A stretch of DNA of 64,000 nt from Enterobacter cloacae complex sp. ECNIH7 (lineage in GTDB: Bacteria > Pseudomonadota > Gammaproteobacteria > Enterobacterales > Enterobacteriaceae), in contig NZ_CP017990.1 in NCBI RefSeq assembly GCF_002208095.1, forward strand, positions 2,852,001 through 2,916,000. Direction: 5' to 3'. The number at the start of each line of letters is the position of its first letter. Positions within the stretch are counted from its first letter, which is position 1. The notes beneath the pieces were generated by a model. It had not been told where the DNA came from. It saw only the letters and a list, made by a program, of their open reading frames with translations, and did no database searches. Both the position numbers and the translations under genes were made by a program. This document shows positions 1 through 8,552 of this stretch, one piece after another.

Positions 1-611
1 TAGTAGCTCGCGCCAACGTCAACGTATTCAACCAGATCCTGGTCGCCGTATGAACCCAGGTCTTTACCTTTGGATTTCAGGTAAGCGATGGATGGACGCA
101 GGCCAAAGTCGAACTGGTACTGAGCAACAACTTCGAAGTTCTGAGCTTTGTTCGCGATATAACCGTCACCGAAGTTGGTCATGTTGCGGGTTTCAGAGTA
201 GGTGGTTGCCAGATAGATGTTGTTCGCATCGTATTTCAGGCCAGCAGCCCATACTTCTGCGTTCTCACCGCCAGCATTAACGGTGTTAGCGACGCGACCT
301 GCAGCAACCTGACGGTCAGTACGGTCAGATTTCGCGTAGGTTGCACCGACACCGAAACCGTCCATTTCATAGGTAGAAGACAGACCCCAGCCGTCACCGT
401 TCGCTTCGGTGATGTCGTTACGGTCGTTTTTACCCTGGTACTGAGCGGCAACGTTCAGACCGTCAACCAGACCGAAGAAGTCGGTGTTACGGTAGGTTGC
501 AACGCCAGTCGTACGGCCAGTCATAAAGCCATCGGTCTGAGTCCAGGTATCACCACCGAACTCTGGCAGAACGTCAGTCCACGCGCCGATGTCGTAAGCA
601 ACACCGTAGTT
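1..611 (-). pseudogene. ompD: OmpD-type porin, 3' part, separated from its start by a transposon
   Basis: This is the downstream portion of an outer-membrane trimeric porin of the OmpC/OmpF superfamily; the last stretch of the gene lies beyond the window. Read on the minus strand it continues exactly in frame from the 5' part at 8548-8897, starting [20 protein letters not shown] and containing porin hallmarks such as [21 protein letters not shown] and [14 protein letters not shown]. The sequence resembles Salmonella OmpD/NmpC more than OmpC, and the neighbouring yddG and fdnGHI match the Salmonella ompD locus. About 203 codons are present and roughly 45 are expected outside. This half has no start signal, so it is probably not translated. 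Confidence 0.9.
607..611. repeat. 5-bp target-site duplication, left copy
   Basis: TAGTT directly abuts the left transposon end and is repeated directly after the right end at 8548-8552. A 5-bp duplication is the normal product of Tn3-family transposition. Confidence 0.93.
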
Positions 612-654
612 GGCTAAATTTGCCCAACGCGCCGAAAATGTAAAGTTAGCTTTA
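612..654 (+). repeat. Left terminal inverted repeat
   Basis: It begins GGCTAAATTTGCCCAACGCG and matches the reverse complement of 8505-8547 at 42 of 43 positions; the single difference is at position 23 (G here, A in the right repeat). The usual Tn3-family terminal repeat is about 38 bp. Confidence 0.93.
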
Positions 655-787
655 TAACTAAGCTCTTGAGCTAAATTAAGCCACTGTTTTTTTTGTTTTT
701 AATGTGGAATTTATCTGGTTACGCTCATTAACACTGAATTTAAGTCGTTACAGCTTACCGGATCATAGTTAATCTGATTTTGGTCCT

Positions 788-816
788 TTGACTTTCAACG
801 ACCTGAACGGTATCCT
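788..816 (+). promoter_or_regulatory. Candidate sigma-70 promoter of the passenger operon
   Basis: TTGACT (788-793) and TATCCT (811-816) are separated by exactly 17 bases. It points towards the SulP, stress protein and zinc finger genes. It was found by eye against the consensus. Confidence 0.45.
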
Positions 817-964
817 TACCTAACTCTATATTGTGTTTCTGTATATAGCTAAAAATCAAAATTTTACTCATTTTACCTGTTGTAAGGATAATTTCTGTAA
901 TGAGCTTTAAGCCGCATTAGTTTAACCCCCTTCATTTTGGATCGCTCAGATCCGTTCGTAGTAT

Positions 965-983
965 CTACCCTTCGGTAGCTTTT
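965..983 (+). terminator. Hairpin in the SulP leader, possible attenuator
   Basis: CTACC (965-969) pairs with GGTAG (974-978) across a CTTC loop and is followed by CTTTTG. The stem is only 5 bp, so it would be a weak terminator. Its place between the candidate promoter and the SulP start would fit attenuation, but this is speculative. Confidence 0.25.
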
Positions 984-1108
984 GTTGTACCTCCATAAAT
1001 CTAATATTGATTCGTCACGTTGACGAAAAAGCTCTTGTCTTTGCACATCTGTGTATATGGCTAGCGTTAGCTTTTGTTATTGATTTAATTTTAATCAGAG
1101 TGAGTAAC

Positions 1109-2599
1109 ATGATTCAAACCATGAAAAAAGAGTGGTTCTCCAATATACGCGGAGATCTGTTAGCCGGTATTGTGGTAGCGCTGGCGTTAATCCCTGAGGC
1201 AATTGCCTTTTCTATTATTGCAGGTGTCGATCCTAAGGTCGGCCTATATGCTTCATTCTGTATCGCTGTGGTTATTGCCTTTACTGGTGGCCGTCCTGGC
1301 ATGATCTCTGCCGCAACAGGCGCGATGGCACTGTTAATGGTGACCTTAGTAAAGGAACATGGCCTTGAGTATTTACTCGCGGCGACCTTATTAACCGGTG
1401 TGCTGCAAATTGCTGCGGGTTACTTAAAACTCGGTAGCTTGATGCGTTTCGTCTCCCGCTCTGTGGTGACGGGTTTTGTGAATGCACTGGCGATTCTGAT
1501 CTTTATGGCCCAGTTGCCCGAACTGACCAATGTGACTTGGCACGTATATGCGATGACGGTAGCTGGCCTCGGTATCATTTACCTATTCCCACTCATCCCT
1601 GTGATTGGTAAATCCGTACCTTCGCCTCTCGTGTGTATTGTCGGATTAACGCTTTTTGCGGTTTATATGGGGTTAGATATTCGTACTGTCGGCGACATGG
1701 GACAACTGCCTGATACTTTACCTATTTTCCTCTGGCCTGAAGTGCCCTTGACCCTTGAAACTCTGATGATCATCTTCCCTTACTCGGCCGGCCTTGCCGT
1801 GGTGGGCTTGCTGGAATCTATGATGACCGCCACCATAGTTGATGACTTAACCGATACCCAAAGCGATAAGAATCGCGAGTGTAAGGGCCAAGGTATTGCC
1901 AATATCGGCGCGGGTTTAATGGGCGGTATGGCTGGTTGCGCTATGATTGGTCAGTCGATCATCAACGTTAAATCGGGTGGTCGCGGACGTTTATCATCCT
2001 TCGCTGCAGGCGTTTTTTTACTTGTGATGGTGGTGTTTTTAGGAGAGTGGTTAAAGCTTATTCCTATGGCGGCACTGGTTGCCGTGATGATCATGGTGGC
2101 TATCGGTACATTCTCTTGGGATTCAATCCGTAATCTTAAGCATCATCCTATGTCAACCAACCTTGTGATGGTGGCGACGGTTGTGGTCGTGGTCGCTACC
2201 CATAACTTAGCAATTGGGGTATTTGTAGGTGTATTACTCGCGTCCCTATTTTTTGCTAATAAAGTGGGACGTTTTATGGTGGTTAAGAGTACAACGACTG
2301 CTGCTGACACTGGTCGCCATTATCAGGTTATTGGACAAGTCTTTTTTGCTTCATCAGATAAGTTCAGTAATTCATTCGATTTTAGGGAAGTGGTTGATAA
2401 AGTGACTATCGACTTATCTCAAGCACATTTTTGGGATATTACCGCGGTATCGGCCCTCGACAAGGTAGTGATTAAATTCCGCCGCGAGGGGACTGAGGTT
2501 GAGTTGATTGGCCTTAACGAAGCCAGTGCCACCATAGTCGATAAATTTGGGGTACACGATAAGCCAGAAGAAGTTGAAAAAATGATGTCTGGTCACTAA
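1109..2599 (+). CDS. SulP-family anion transporter with STAS domain
   Basis: This is an inner-membrane permease of the SLC26/SulP family, whose members move sulfate, bicarbonate or dicarboxylates; the substrate cannot be read from the sequence. The first 390 or so residues form many hydrophobic helices, starting [20 protein letters not shown], the typical first SulP helix. The C-terminal 80 residues form a STAS domain ([20 protein letters not shown]). ATG 1109 gives 496 aa, close to the family length; a longer version from TTG 1007 adds 34 residues without a ribosome-binding site. It is the first of three passenger genes, with 34 bases to the stress protein gene. Confidence 0.88.
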   Translation: MIQTMKKEWFSNIRGDLLAGIVVALALIPEAIAFSIIAGVDPKVGLYASFCIAVVIAFTGGRPGMISAATGAMALLMVTLVKEHGLEYLLAATLLTGVLQIAAGYLKLGSLMRFVSRSVVTGFVNALAILIFMAQLPELTNVTWHVYAMTVAGLGIIYLFPLIPVIGKSVPSPLVCIVGLTLFAVYMGLDIRTVGDMGQLPDTLPIFLWPEVPLTLETLMIIFPYSAGLAVVGLLESMMTATIVDDLTDTQSDKNRECKGQGIANIGAGLMGGMAGCAMIGQSIINVKSGGRGRLSSFAAGVFLLVMVVFLGEWLKLIPMAALVAVMIMVAIGTFSWDSIRNLKHHPMSTNLVMVATVVVVVATHNLAIGVFVGVLLASLFFANKVGRFMVVKSTTTAADTGRHYQVIGQVFFASSDKFSNSFDFREVVDKVTIDLSQAHFWDITAVSALDKVVIKFRREGTEVELIGLNEASATIVDKFGVHDKPEEVEKMMSGH

Positions 2600-2633
2600 G
2601 CCATTAGCAACACAACAACAAAGGAATAAAACG

Positions 2634-3488
2634 ATGACAAATGTGATTGCTTGTATTGACGGTTCAAATGTGACATCCGCTGTATGTGATGCCAGTGGCT
2701 GGGCCGCCTTTCAACTGAATGCCCCTGTAATCCTATTACATGTATTGGATAAGTCAGCCTATCCGATAGAGTCAGATCTGTCGGGAAATATTGGCCTAGG
2801 TACACGGGAGCACTTGCTCAATGAAATGGTTGAGCTCGAAGCGCGCCGGGGCAAGCTGGCACTCGAGCAGGGTAAGTATATGTTGCAAGATGCGCAAACG
2901 CGCATCGTGGAGGCACAACCTGCAGTCGTGGTTAAAACCTTGCAGCGTCACGGCGATTTAGTCGAAACCCTGTTAGAGCAAGAATCCCATGCCAGATTGG
3001 TGGTGATGGGGCGTCAAGGGGAGCAACATCAAGATCAAGCGCAGGCGATTGGCAGCCATCTAGAAAACGTCATTCGCACAGTTAAGCAGCCTATTTTAGT
3101 GGTGATGACAGAGTTTGAAGCACCGAAACGATTTATGATTGCCTACGATGGCAGCATTACTGCGAAAAAAGCCCTTAATCAAGTGCTAACAAGTCCACTC
3201 TTAAAAGGGCTTGAATGTCATTTGGTGATGGTGTCTGATGCTCAATCACAGGCGACAGCAGAACTGGCGTTGGTGACCGAATCTCTGATGGCGGCGAATT
3301 TCAATGTGGTTACCGCTGTTTGTCAGGGAGAAGTTCAAACGGCTCTTGAGATCTATCAACTTGAGCATCACATCGATCTTATGGTGATGGGGGCCTACGG
3401 CCATTCGCGGATAAGAGAGTTTTTTGTGGGAAGCAATACCACAAAGATGATCAGTAAAAGCCATATCCCATTATTATTATTGCGCTAA
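2634..3488 (+). CDS. Tandem universal stress protein (UspA family)
   Basis: This is a 284-aa cytoplasmic protein made of two UspA domains (about residues 1-150 and 155-284), like E. coli UspE. Each half ends with a version of the ATP-binding motif G-x2-G-x9-G-S/T. The second is complete (GAYGHSRIREFFVGS); the first (GRQG...GS) also keeps the glycines. The ribosome-binding site AAGGAA precedes ATG 2634. Usp proteins bind ATP and help cells survive starvation or oxidative stress. It is probably co-transcribed with the SulP gene, a pairing also known from fused or adjacent SulP-Usp genes, suggesting control of the transporter under stress (inference). Confidence 0.88.
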   Translation: MTNVIACIDGSNVTSAVCDASGWAAFQLNAPVILLHVLDKSAYPIESDLSGNIGLGTREHLLNEMVELEARRGKLALEQGKYMLQDAQTRIVEAQPAVVVKTLQRHGDLVETLLEQESHARLVVMGRQGEQHQDQAQAIGSHLENVIRTVKQPILVVMTEFEAPKRFMIAYDGSITAKKALNQVLTSPLLKGLECHLVMVSDAQSQATAELALVTESLMAANFNVVTAVCQGEVQTALEIYQLEHHIDLMVMGAYGHSRIREFFVGSNTTKMISKSHIPLLLLR

Positions 3489-3578
3489 CAGCTATTGATA
3501 TTGCACTAATCAGTATCCAAGACGCTGGTTAGTGCATAGTAATAGAGATAGGTTCTGACGCTTAAGTTTGGAGGTGAA

Positions 3579-3911
3579 ATGAACGAGCAGCTAAAGCAAC
3601 AACTGCATTTACAGTTACAGCAAATGCTGGAAAGTTTGTTAGCGCAGATTGCAGCACAAACGAGTGATGTGCAAGTTGTCGAACTTGACCAATCACGACT
3701 CGGACGTCTTTCACGTATAGATGCATTGCAAGGACAGCAAATGGAATTAGAAACTGCGAGACGCAAGCAGCATCAGTTACAAGTTATTGAAGGTGCATTA
3801 TTGCGCATAAATAGCGATGAATATGGCAGCTGTTTTGTCTGTGGTGAAGATATCGATTTGAATCGGCTTATGTTTGATCCTACCGTGACTCGCTGCATTA
3901 ACTGTTCGTAG
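3579..3911 (+). CDS. DksA/TraR-family C4 zinc finger protein
   Basis: This is a 110-aa protein with a long N-terminal helical, probably coiled-coil, segment and a C-terminal four-cysteine zinc finger, C-x2-C-x17-C-x2-C (CFVC ... CINC). This is the layout of DksA/TraR proteins, which bind the secondary channel of RNA polymerase and change promoter choice. It is shorter than DksA (about 151 aa), between TraR and DksA in size. A strong ribosome-binding site (GGAGGTG) precedes ATG 3579. As the third passenger gene it may regulate its neighbours or host stress genes; no target can be read from the sequence. Confidence 0.85.
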   Translation: MNEQLKQQLHLQLQQMLESLLAQIAAQTSDVQVVELDQSRLGRLSRIDALQGQQMELETARRKQHQLQVIEGALLRINSDEYGSCFVCGEDIDLNRLMFDPTVTRCINCS

Positions 3912-4028
3912 AAATATTAATGTTAGGCTAAGGCTCTTTAGATAAGGAAAATTTATCATACCTATTGATGTTACGTTAATACAGTAAGGCTAATTTTAAA
4001 CGTCAATACATACAATAGTCAGTATCAA

Positions 4029-4649
4029 TCACGTTTTATATTTTCCATAATCTCGCAGCTCTTTAACATCTATCGAGTAGGGGGAAACAATTGATTGCTT
4101 AACTGAATTTATTGCCCGATAAATAGAAGCTTCTCCAAGGTGATACTCCTTGGCAAGCTGACCAATAGTGGCCCCCTCAGCTCTTTTATCATAAATTGCT
4201 TGTTTTAAGGTGTCCGTAAGTTTTACAGGCCTACCAAATTTAACTCCATTTTCATGTGCTTTTGCGATACCTTCAGCTTGCCTCTCTGTCCGCAAGTCAT
4301 TTTCAAACTCAGCAATAGCAGCCAACATATTGAACATGAGTCTCCCAGTCGAAGTGCTCGTATCAATGTTCTGATCGATAACGAGCAAATCAATACCTTC
4401 ACTTTGAAAACGCGAAGCAATCTGGGCTAAGTGGACGACTGAGCGAGCAAGACGATCGAGTCGGGTTACCACTAGGGTATCCCCTTCACGTAAATAACTC
4501 ATGCAAGATTGAAATTCAGACCGTTCAGCCGTCCTCCCACTGCGTTTTTCTTGATATATCTTATTGCACTCAGCTCGATGTAACTTGCCCAGTTGCACTT
4601 CTAAGCTTTGACCCGTGGAACTCACTCGAGCATAACCAACTTTGGACAT
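4029..4649 (-). CDS. tnpR: Serine resolvase (TnpR-like) of the transposon
   Basis: This is a 206-aa site-specific serine recombinase. The catalytic serine lies in YARVSS (residues 6-11), the active-site arginines in TRLDRLARS, and a helix-turn-helix of the Hin/resolvase type is near the C-terminus (TIGQLAKEYHLGEASIYRAI). In Tn3-family elements this enzyme resolves the cointegrate made by replicative transposition at a nearby res site, and often represses transcription there. It is transcribed divergently from the antitoxin gene, and the 169-bp gap has repeated TTTTGATA boxes suited to a res site. Confidence 0.92.
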   Translation of the reverse strand: MSKVGYARVSSTGQSLEVQLGKLHRAECNKIYQEKRSGRTAERSEFQSCMSYLREGDTLVVTRLDRLARSVVHLAQIASRFQSEGIDLLVIDQNIDTSTSTGRLMFNMLAAIAEFENDLRTERQAEGIAKAHENGVKFGRPVKLTDTLKQAIYDKRAEGATIGQLAKEYHLGEASIYRAINSVKQSIVSPYSIDVKELRDYGKYKT

Positions 4650-4788
4650 AAATCACCATATCTCTTTAAAGGTTTTGATAATGCACTTATGATAGTAGTT
4701 TTGATAGGTAATAACCAGAGCTATCAAATAGTATACATTTTGATAGGGTGCATTTTTGACTTTTATCGCCCAACTGGTGTAAATTGAG
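4650..4788. promoter_or_regulatory. Candidate res site and divergent promoter region
   Basis: The gap between the resolvase and the antitoxin gene is AT-rich and holds TTTTGATA three times in direct orientation (4673-4680, 4699-4706, 4738-4745) and CTATCAAA once inverted (4721-4728). Two of the boxes continue into similar ATGCAC/GTGCAT tails. Repeated boxes next to tnpR are what is expected of resolvase-binding subsites. The assignment rests on position and repetition only. Confidence 0.5.
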
Positions 4789-4804
4789 CGAATCGAACGA
4801 TTCG
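4789..4804. promoter_or_regulatory. Palindromic operator upstream of the toxin-antitoxin pair
   Basis: CGAATCG-AA-CGATTCG is a perfect inverted repeat ending 14 bases before the antitoxin start codon. Phd/YefM antitoxins commonly repress their own operon by binding such palindromes, so this is the likely autoregulatory site. Confidence 0.6.
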
Positions 4805-4818
4805 TTTAAAGGTGATAA

Positions 4819-5079
4819 ATGAACACTCTTTCAGCCAATGAAGCAAAAATTCACTTTGGAGATTTGTTGCTCAAAGCTCAACAAGCTCCAATCCAAATTA
4901 ATAAAAATGGCAAGCCTGTGGCCGTTGTTATTTCAGCTGATGCATACCAAAGTATCGAGACACTAAAATTACATTTGCTTCAATCCAAAGCGGTGAAAGC
5001 CATAACTGACATCAAAATGGGCAATTTGGTTGATGGTAATACCTTTTTTGATGAGCTGGCCGCAGGGCAGTATGACTAA
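4819..5079 (+). CDS. Phd/YefM-family antitoxin
   Basis: This 86-aa protein has the N-terminal Phd/YefM fold signature: it begins MNTLSANEAKIHFGDLLLKA, followed by the strand NGKPVAVVIS and helix ADAYQSIETL. This part dimerises and binds the operator; the C-terminal part would wrap and neutralise the toxin. A ribosome-binding site (AAAGGTG) precedes ATG 4819. The stop codon overlaps the toxin start by one base (TAATG), indicating translational coupling. The pair probably stabilises the transposon or its carrier. Confidence 0.85.
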   Translation: MNTLSANEAKIHFGDLLLKAQQAPIQINKNGKPVAVVISADAYQSIETLKLHLLQSKAVKAITDIKMGNLVDGNTFFDELAAGQYD

Positions 5080-5390
5080 TGCCGGTAACTTATCATTTAA
5101 CGCCCGATGCACAATCTGATCTGATAGGTATTCACCGCTTTACGTTAGCCCAATGGGGAACGACTCAGTCGAAGACCTATTTATCAGGACTTAGACAAAC
5201 GATTCAACTGCTGGCTGAAACACCCACCCTTGGGAAAAATAGACCCGAGGTACGCATGAATGTGTTTAGCTTCCCTTATTCAAGTCATGTCATCTATTAC
5301 ATCCAACATGAGCATCAATTCGTTGTATTTGGGATCTTACATAAAAGTATGGTTCCACTTGCACATCTCGCGGAGCGGGAAATTATTTGA
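5079..5390 (+). CDS. ParE/RelE-superfamily toxin
   Basis: This 103-aa basic protein has the ParE/RelE fold pattern: an N-terminal strand (VTYHLTPDAQSDL), two helices (IHRFTLAQWG ... LRQTIQLLAETPTLG), and C-terminal strands ending VFGILHKSMVPLAHLAER. The ending and the lack of clear RelE catalytic residues favour the ParE branch (gyrase inhibitors) over RelE mRNases, but this is not certain. It starts within the stop codon of its antitoxin gene and ends 23 bases before the transposase gene. Toxin-antitoxin genes next to tnpA are known from several Tn3-family elements. Confidence 0.83.
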   Translation: MPVTYHLTPDAQSDLIGIHRFTLAQWGTTQSKTYLSGLRQTIQLLAETPTLGKNRPEVRMNVFSFPYSSHVIYYIQHEHQFVVFGILHKSMVPLAHLAEREII

Positions 5391-5413
5391 TGTAGTGAAA
5401 TAGGGAGGGCACC

Positions 5414-8400
5414 ATGAAAAATGATGTTCGGCGGCTATCTATTTTGTCAACTGATGAAATAGATGAACTGTTTGGATTACCTCATTTCTCAGATGATGAT
5501 CGTCGATTATATTTTGACTTAAGTGCTAAAGAGCGCGAGCTATTCGACAATACCCGAACGTTTTCTGTGGCAGCCCATTTAGTATTGCAACTGGGCTATT
5601 TCAAAGCCAAACGGCAGTTTTTCAGTTATGAACAAGAATCGTCAGTACTAAATGACTTGGATTACATTGCCGCGCTGTACTTTCCCACCAAAACGCTTTC
5701 AAGACTGAAAAGTCCCTCAAGACCGATTAGGGCTGAACAACAACGAGCAATTCTTGATTTATTCCAGTATAAACAATGTGATAATGAGGTAAAAGTTGAT
5801 TTGGAAGATAAAGCACAGCGGGTTGCGATGTTATCGACACAACCTATCTTTATCTTTCGTGAATTAACCCAATACTTAGCATTACACCGTATTGTCATGC
5901 CCAGTTATCGGTATATGCAAGAGATGATTGGTAGAGTGGTGGCTTATGAACGCACCCGTATTGCTCGATTACTTAGCACTTGCATGACTTCACTTATCGA
6001 TCAGCAATTAGCGGCTTTGCTTCGGGCTGAGTCAGGAGTATTTCGCGTCAGCGCATTAAAACATGAAGCTAAAGATTTCAGTTATAAAGAATTGCGACAT
6101 GAAGTCGCACGGCGGCAGTTTTTCCAGCCTCTACATGAGTTTGCCAAGCAGTTCCTCATAACAGCGGGGATCTCCAATGAAAGCGGCAAGTATTATGCTT
6201 CTATGGTTAAGTTTTATACCACTTATAAACTTCAACGCATGAAAAAAGAGACTGCACAGTTATATCTGCTGTTTTTTGCTTTTCATCGGTTTCAGCAAAT
6301 TAATGACAACTTAATTGAAGCATTGCTCCATTGGGTCGATCAATACGAGAAACAGGCCAAGCGTGCCGCTGAAGAAGCAATGAATAATGCGGTTACCAAT
6401 GCAGCGAAAAATTTACAGGCTGCGGGTCATGTATTGAGCCTGTTTACGGATGACACCATCACCGATGACACACCTTTTTCCATTATTAAAGAAAAAGCCT
6501 ATGCATTGCTTGAACAAGAGAGATTCCCATTAGTTGCTGATTACTTACGCAATATTGCTTTCGACAAAACGGCATTTGAATGGTCACATTACACAAAATT
6601 ATCCGCCACATTCAAACGTAACTTAAGGCAACTTTTTACTGATCTGGATTTTGCCGGACGTGTAGAAGACTCTCCTTTGCTTGAAGCTATCGCGTTTTTA
6701 CAAAACTTATTGCGCACAGAAAAATCACCAAGGCAAACTGACCCTAATTCATTTCCGACTGAGATTATTCCTAAAGGTTTACGCCGATATTTGTTTAGTA
6801 AAGAGGGCAAAACATTTAAAACGCTTGATGTAGATCGCTATGAGTTTTTGGTCTATCGCCTACTACGCAACTCACTGGAAGCGGGTGATGTGTACGTTAA
6901 ACATAGTAATGAATTTCGCCGCTTTGAAGATGACTTAATAAGCGATCTTAGATGGCAGGATAAAGAACGAGTATTGCAAGATATTGGTGCACCCATTTTA
7001 TTGGCCCCTATCCAAGATACTCTGGCTGTATTTCATACTATGCTAGCAGCACGTTATAGTGCGATTAACCAACATATTTCTGATGGGGTCAACAAACATA
7101 TTAAAGTAATTGGGGCTGCCGAAAAGCGTCGTTGGAAGCTGCTTTATCCGAGCAGTGATGAATCCGTTAATAGCGATTTTTACAGCCAGTTACCAGGAAT
7201 TGGTATTGCGGATCTACTGTGGTTTGTTGCGGGTAATACTGGATTTTTAAATGCATTTACCCATGTATTAGATCGTTATGTAAAGCATGAAGCTGATCCC
7301 CGTGAAATTTTCGCCTGTATTGTTGCGATGGGAACAAACATGGGGTTAGCAAAAATGGCTGAGGTTTCAGGCCTTAGCTCAGCATCAATGGCGGGGACAT
7401 CAAGAAATTATCTACGCTTGGAGACATTACGAGCGGCTAATGATGCGATTAGTAATGCGACCAGCCAGCTACCCGCATTTCATCTCTATGATATTCAGGA
7501 CACACTTCATTCAAGTAGCGATGGTCAGCGGATAGAAACGCAAATTAACACCCTTAACGCTCGATATTCTCCCAAGTATTTTGGTTTACAGAAAGGTGTC
7601 AGCGCCTACACGTTGGTTGCAAATCATGTTCCTATAAATGCAAAGATTATTGGGACTCACGAACATGAAAGCCATTACGTTTTCGATTTATTGCATAACA
7701 ATACCTCTGATATAAAGCCAGAACGGCATTCCACTGACACCCATGGCACCAATCAGGTTAATTTTTGGATTTTGCATGCATTTGGATATCATTTTGCACC
7801 TCGTTATCGTGATTTGCATAAGAAAATGGATACGTTAGTCGGCTCACAACATCCCAATGAGTGTGGTGACTGGCTAATAAAGCCTGCCCGAAAAACCAAC
7901 GATGAATTGATTGAACGTGAATGGCCCAATATTCAACGGATCATGGCATCGCTAGCTCAAAAAGATGTTACTCAAGCCACGATTGTTCGCAAACTCTCGA
8001 GCTATTCGCGTCAGAATCAGACCAAGAAAGCATTATGGGAGTTGGAAAACATATGCCGAACGCTATACATTCTCGACTTTGTCGACGATGTTGGCTTACG
8101 TCAATGTGTACAAAAAGCATTAAATCGTGGCGAAGCCTATCATCGTCTTAGACGAGCAGTTGCATTTGTTAACGGTGGAAAATTCAGAGTAAAAACAGAA
8201 GAGGAGCAGCAAATATGGAATGAATGCTCTCGGCTCATCACCAACGCGGTCATTTACTACAACACAGTGCTGCTATCTCGTGTCTATGAACAGAAGCAAA
8301 CAGTAGGAGATCAAAATGCACTGGCTCAGCTTCACAGTATTTCGCCCGTTGCATGGCAGCACATCAATATGTATGGCAATTTTGAGTTTAGTCCATCAAC

Positions 8401-8494
8401 CTCAAAAATAGATATCGATGCATTGGTTGCTCGATATGCTGAACCAGAATATTGGAAGCAAGCGCTGATTGAGAACGAGAATTCAAGTGAGTGA
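5414..8494 (+). CDS. tnpA: Tn3-family transposase TnpA
   Basis: This 1026-aa DDE transposase of full family length catalyses replicative transposition by binding the terminal repeats and making cointegrates. The catalytic residues can be placed: first Asp near residue 702 (LHSSSDGQR), second Asp near 774 (HSTDTHGTNQ) and Glu near 937 (IWNECSRL). The N-terminal part is the DNA-binding region. A good ribosome-binding site (GGGAGG) precedes ATG 5414. The stop codon lies 10 bases before the right inverted repeat. No frameshift or truncation is seen, so the element should be active. Confidence 0.95.
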   Translation: MKNDVRRLSILSTDEIDELFGLPHFSDDDRRLYFDLSAKERELFDNTRTFSVAAHLVLQLGYFKAKRQFFSYEQESSVLNDLDYIAALYFPTKTLSRLKSPSRPIRAEQQRAILDLFQYKQCDNEVKVDLEDKAQRVAMLSTQPIFIFRELTQYLALHRIVMPSYRYMQEMIGRVVAYERTRIARLLSTCMTSLIDQQLAALLRAESGVFRVSALKHEAKDFSYKELRHEVARRQFFQPLHEFAKQFLITAGISNESGKYYASMVKFYTTYKLQRMKKETAQLYLLFFAFHRFQQINDNLIEALLHWVDQYEKQAKRAAEEAMNNAVTNAAKNLQAAGHVLSLFTDDTITDDTPFSIIKEKAYALLEQERFPLVADYLRNIAFDKTAFEWSHYTKLSATFKRNLRQLFTDLDFAGRVEDSPLLEAIAFLQNLLRTEKSPRQTDPNSFPTEIIPKGLRRYLFSKEGKTFKTLDVDRYEFLVYRLLRNSLEAGDVYVKHSNEFRRFEDDLISDLRWQDKERVLQDIGAPILLAPIQDTLAVFHTMLAARYSAINQHISDGVNKHIKVIGAAEKRRWKLLYPSSDESVNSDFYSQLPGIGIADLLWFVAGNTGFLNAFTHVLDRYVKHEADPREIFACIVAMGTNMGLAKMAEVSGLSSASMAGTSRNYLRLETLRAANDAISNATSQLPAFHLYDIQDTLHSSSDGQRIETQINTLNARYSPKYFGLQKGVSAYTLVANHVPINAKIIGTHEHESHYVFDLLHNNTSDIKPERHSTDTHGTNQVNFWILHAFGYHFAPRYRDLHKKMDTLVGSQHPNECGDWLIKPARKTNDELIEREWPNIQRIMASLAQKDVTQATIVRKLSSYSRQNQTKKALWELENICRTLYILDFVDDVGLRQCVQKALNRGEAYHRLRRAVAFVNGGKFRVKTEEEQQIWNECSRLITNAVIYYNTVLLSRVYEQKQTVGDQNALAQLHSISPVAWQHINMYGNFEFSPSTSKIDIDALVARYAEPEYWKQALIENENSSE

Positions 8495-8504
8495 TTTTAG
8501 AATT

Positions 8505-8547
8505 TAAAGCTAACTTTACATTTTTGGCGCGTTGGGCAAATTTAGCC
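8505..8547 (-). repeat. Right terminal inverted repeat
   Basis: This is the reverse-complement partner of 612-654, with one mismatch in 43 positions. The last base of the repeat becomes part of the TAG stop codon that ends the disrupted porin reading frame. Confidence 0.93.
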
Positions 8548-8552
8548 TAGTT
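8548..8552. repeat. 5-bp target-site duplication, right copy
   Basis: TAGTT is identical to 607-611. Removing the transposon and one copy restores an uninterrupted porin frame (GRN joined to YGVAYD). Confidence 0.93.

Larger units (their letters stand above)
655..1108 (+). other. Non-coding left arm of the transposon and leader of the passenger operon
   Basis: No convincing gene is visible in these 454 bases. They contain a short palindrome (AGCTC-TT-GAGCT, 661-672), a good sigma-70-like promoter at 788-816 and a hairpin at 965-978 followed by CTTTTG. If the promoter is used, the SulP mRNA has an unusually long 5' leader of about 285 nt. Confidence 0.6.
612..8547. mobile_element. Tn3-family transposon with SulP-Usp-DksA passenger genes
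   Basis: This is a complete 7936-bp element bounded by 43-bp inverted repeats and flanked by TAGTT duplications. It encodes a 1026-aa Tn3-family transposase, a serine resolvase, a Phd/ParE-type toxin-antitoxin pair, and three codirectional passenger genes for a SulP anion transporter, a two-domain universal stress protein and a DksA/TraR-like zinc finger protein. The element is visibly more AT-rich than the enterobacterial DNA around it and its codon use differs, so transfer from another gammaproteobacterium is likely; the proteins look Shewanella-like, but that is inference. All reading frames are intact and the duplication is perfect, so the insertion looks recent and the element potentially mobile. 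Confidence 0.95.

Noticed and set aside
1007..1108. N-terminal extension of the SulP protein from TTG 1007
   Set aside because: It lacks a ribosome-binding site, and SulP proteins normally begin close to the residues encoded from ATG 1109.
607..8552. Assembly error joining a foreign contig into a porin gene
   Set aside because: The exact 5-bp duplication and matching 43-bp terminal repeats are the signature of real transposition.
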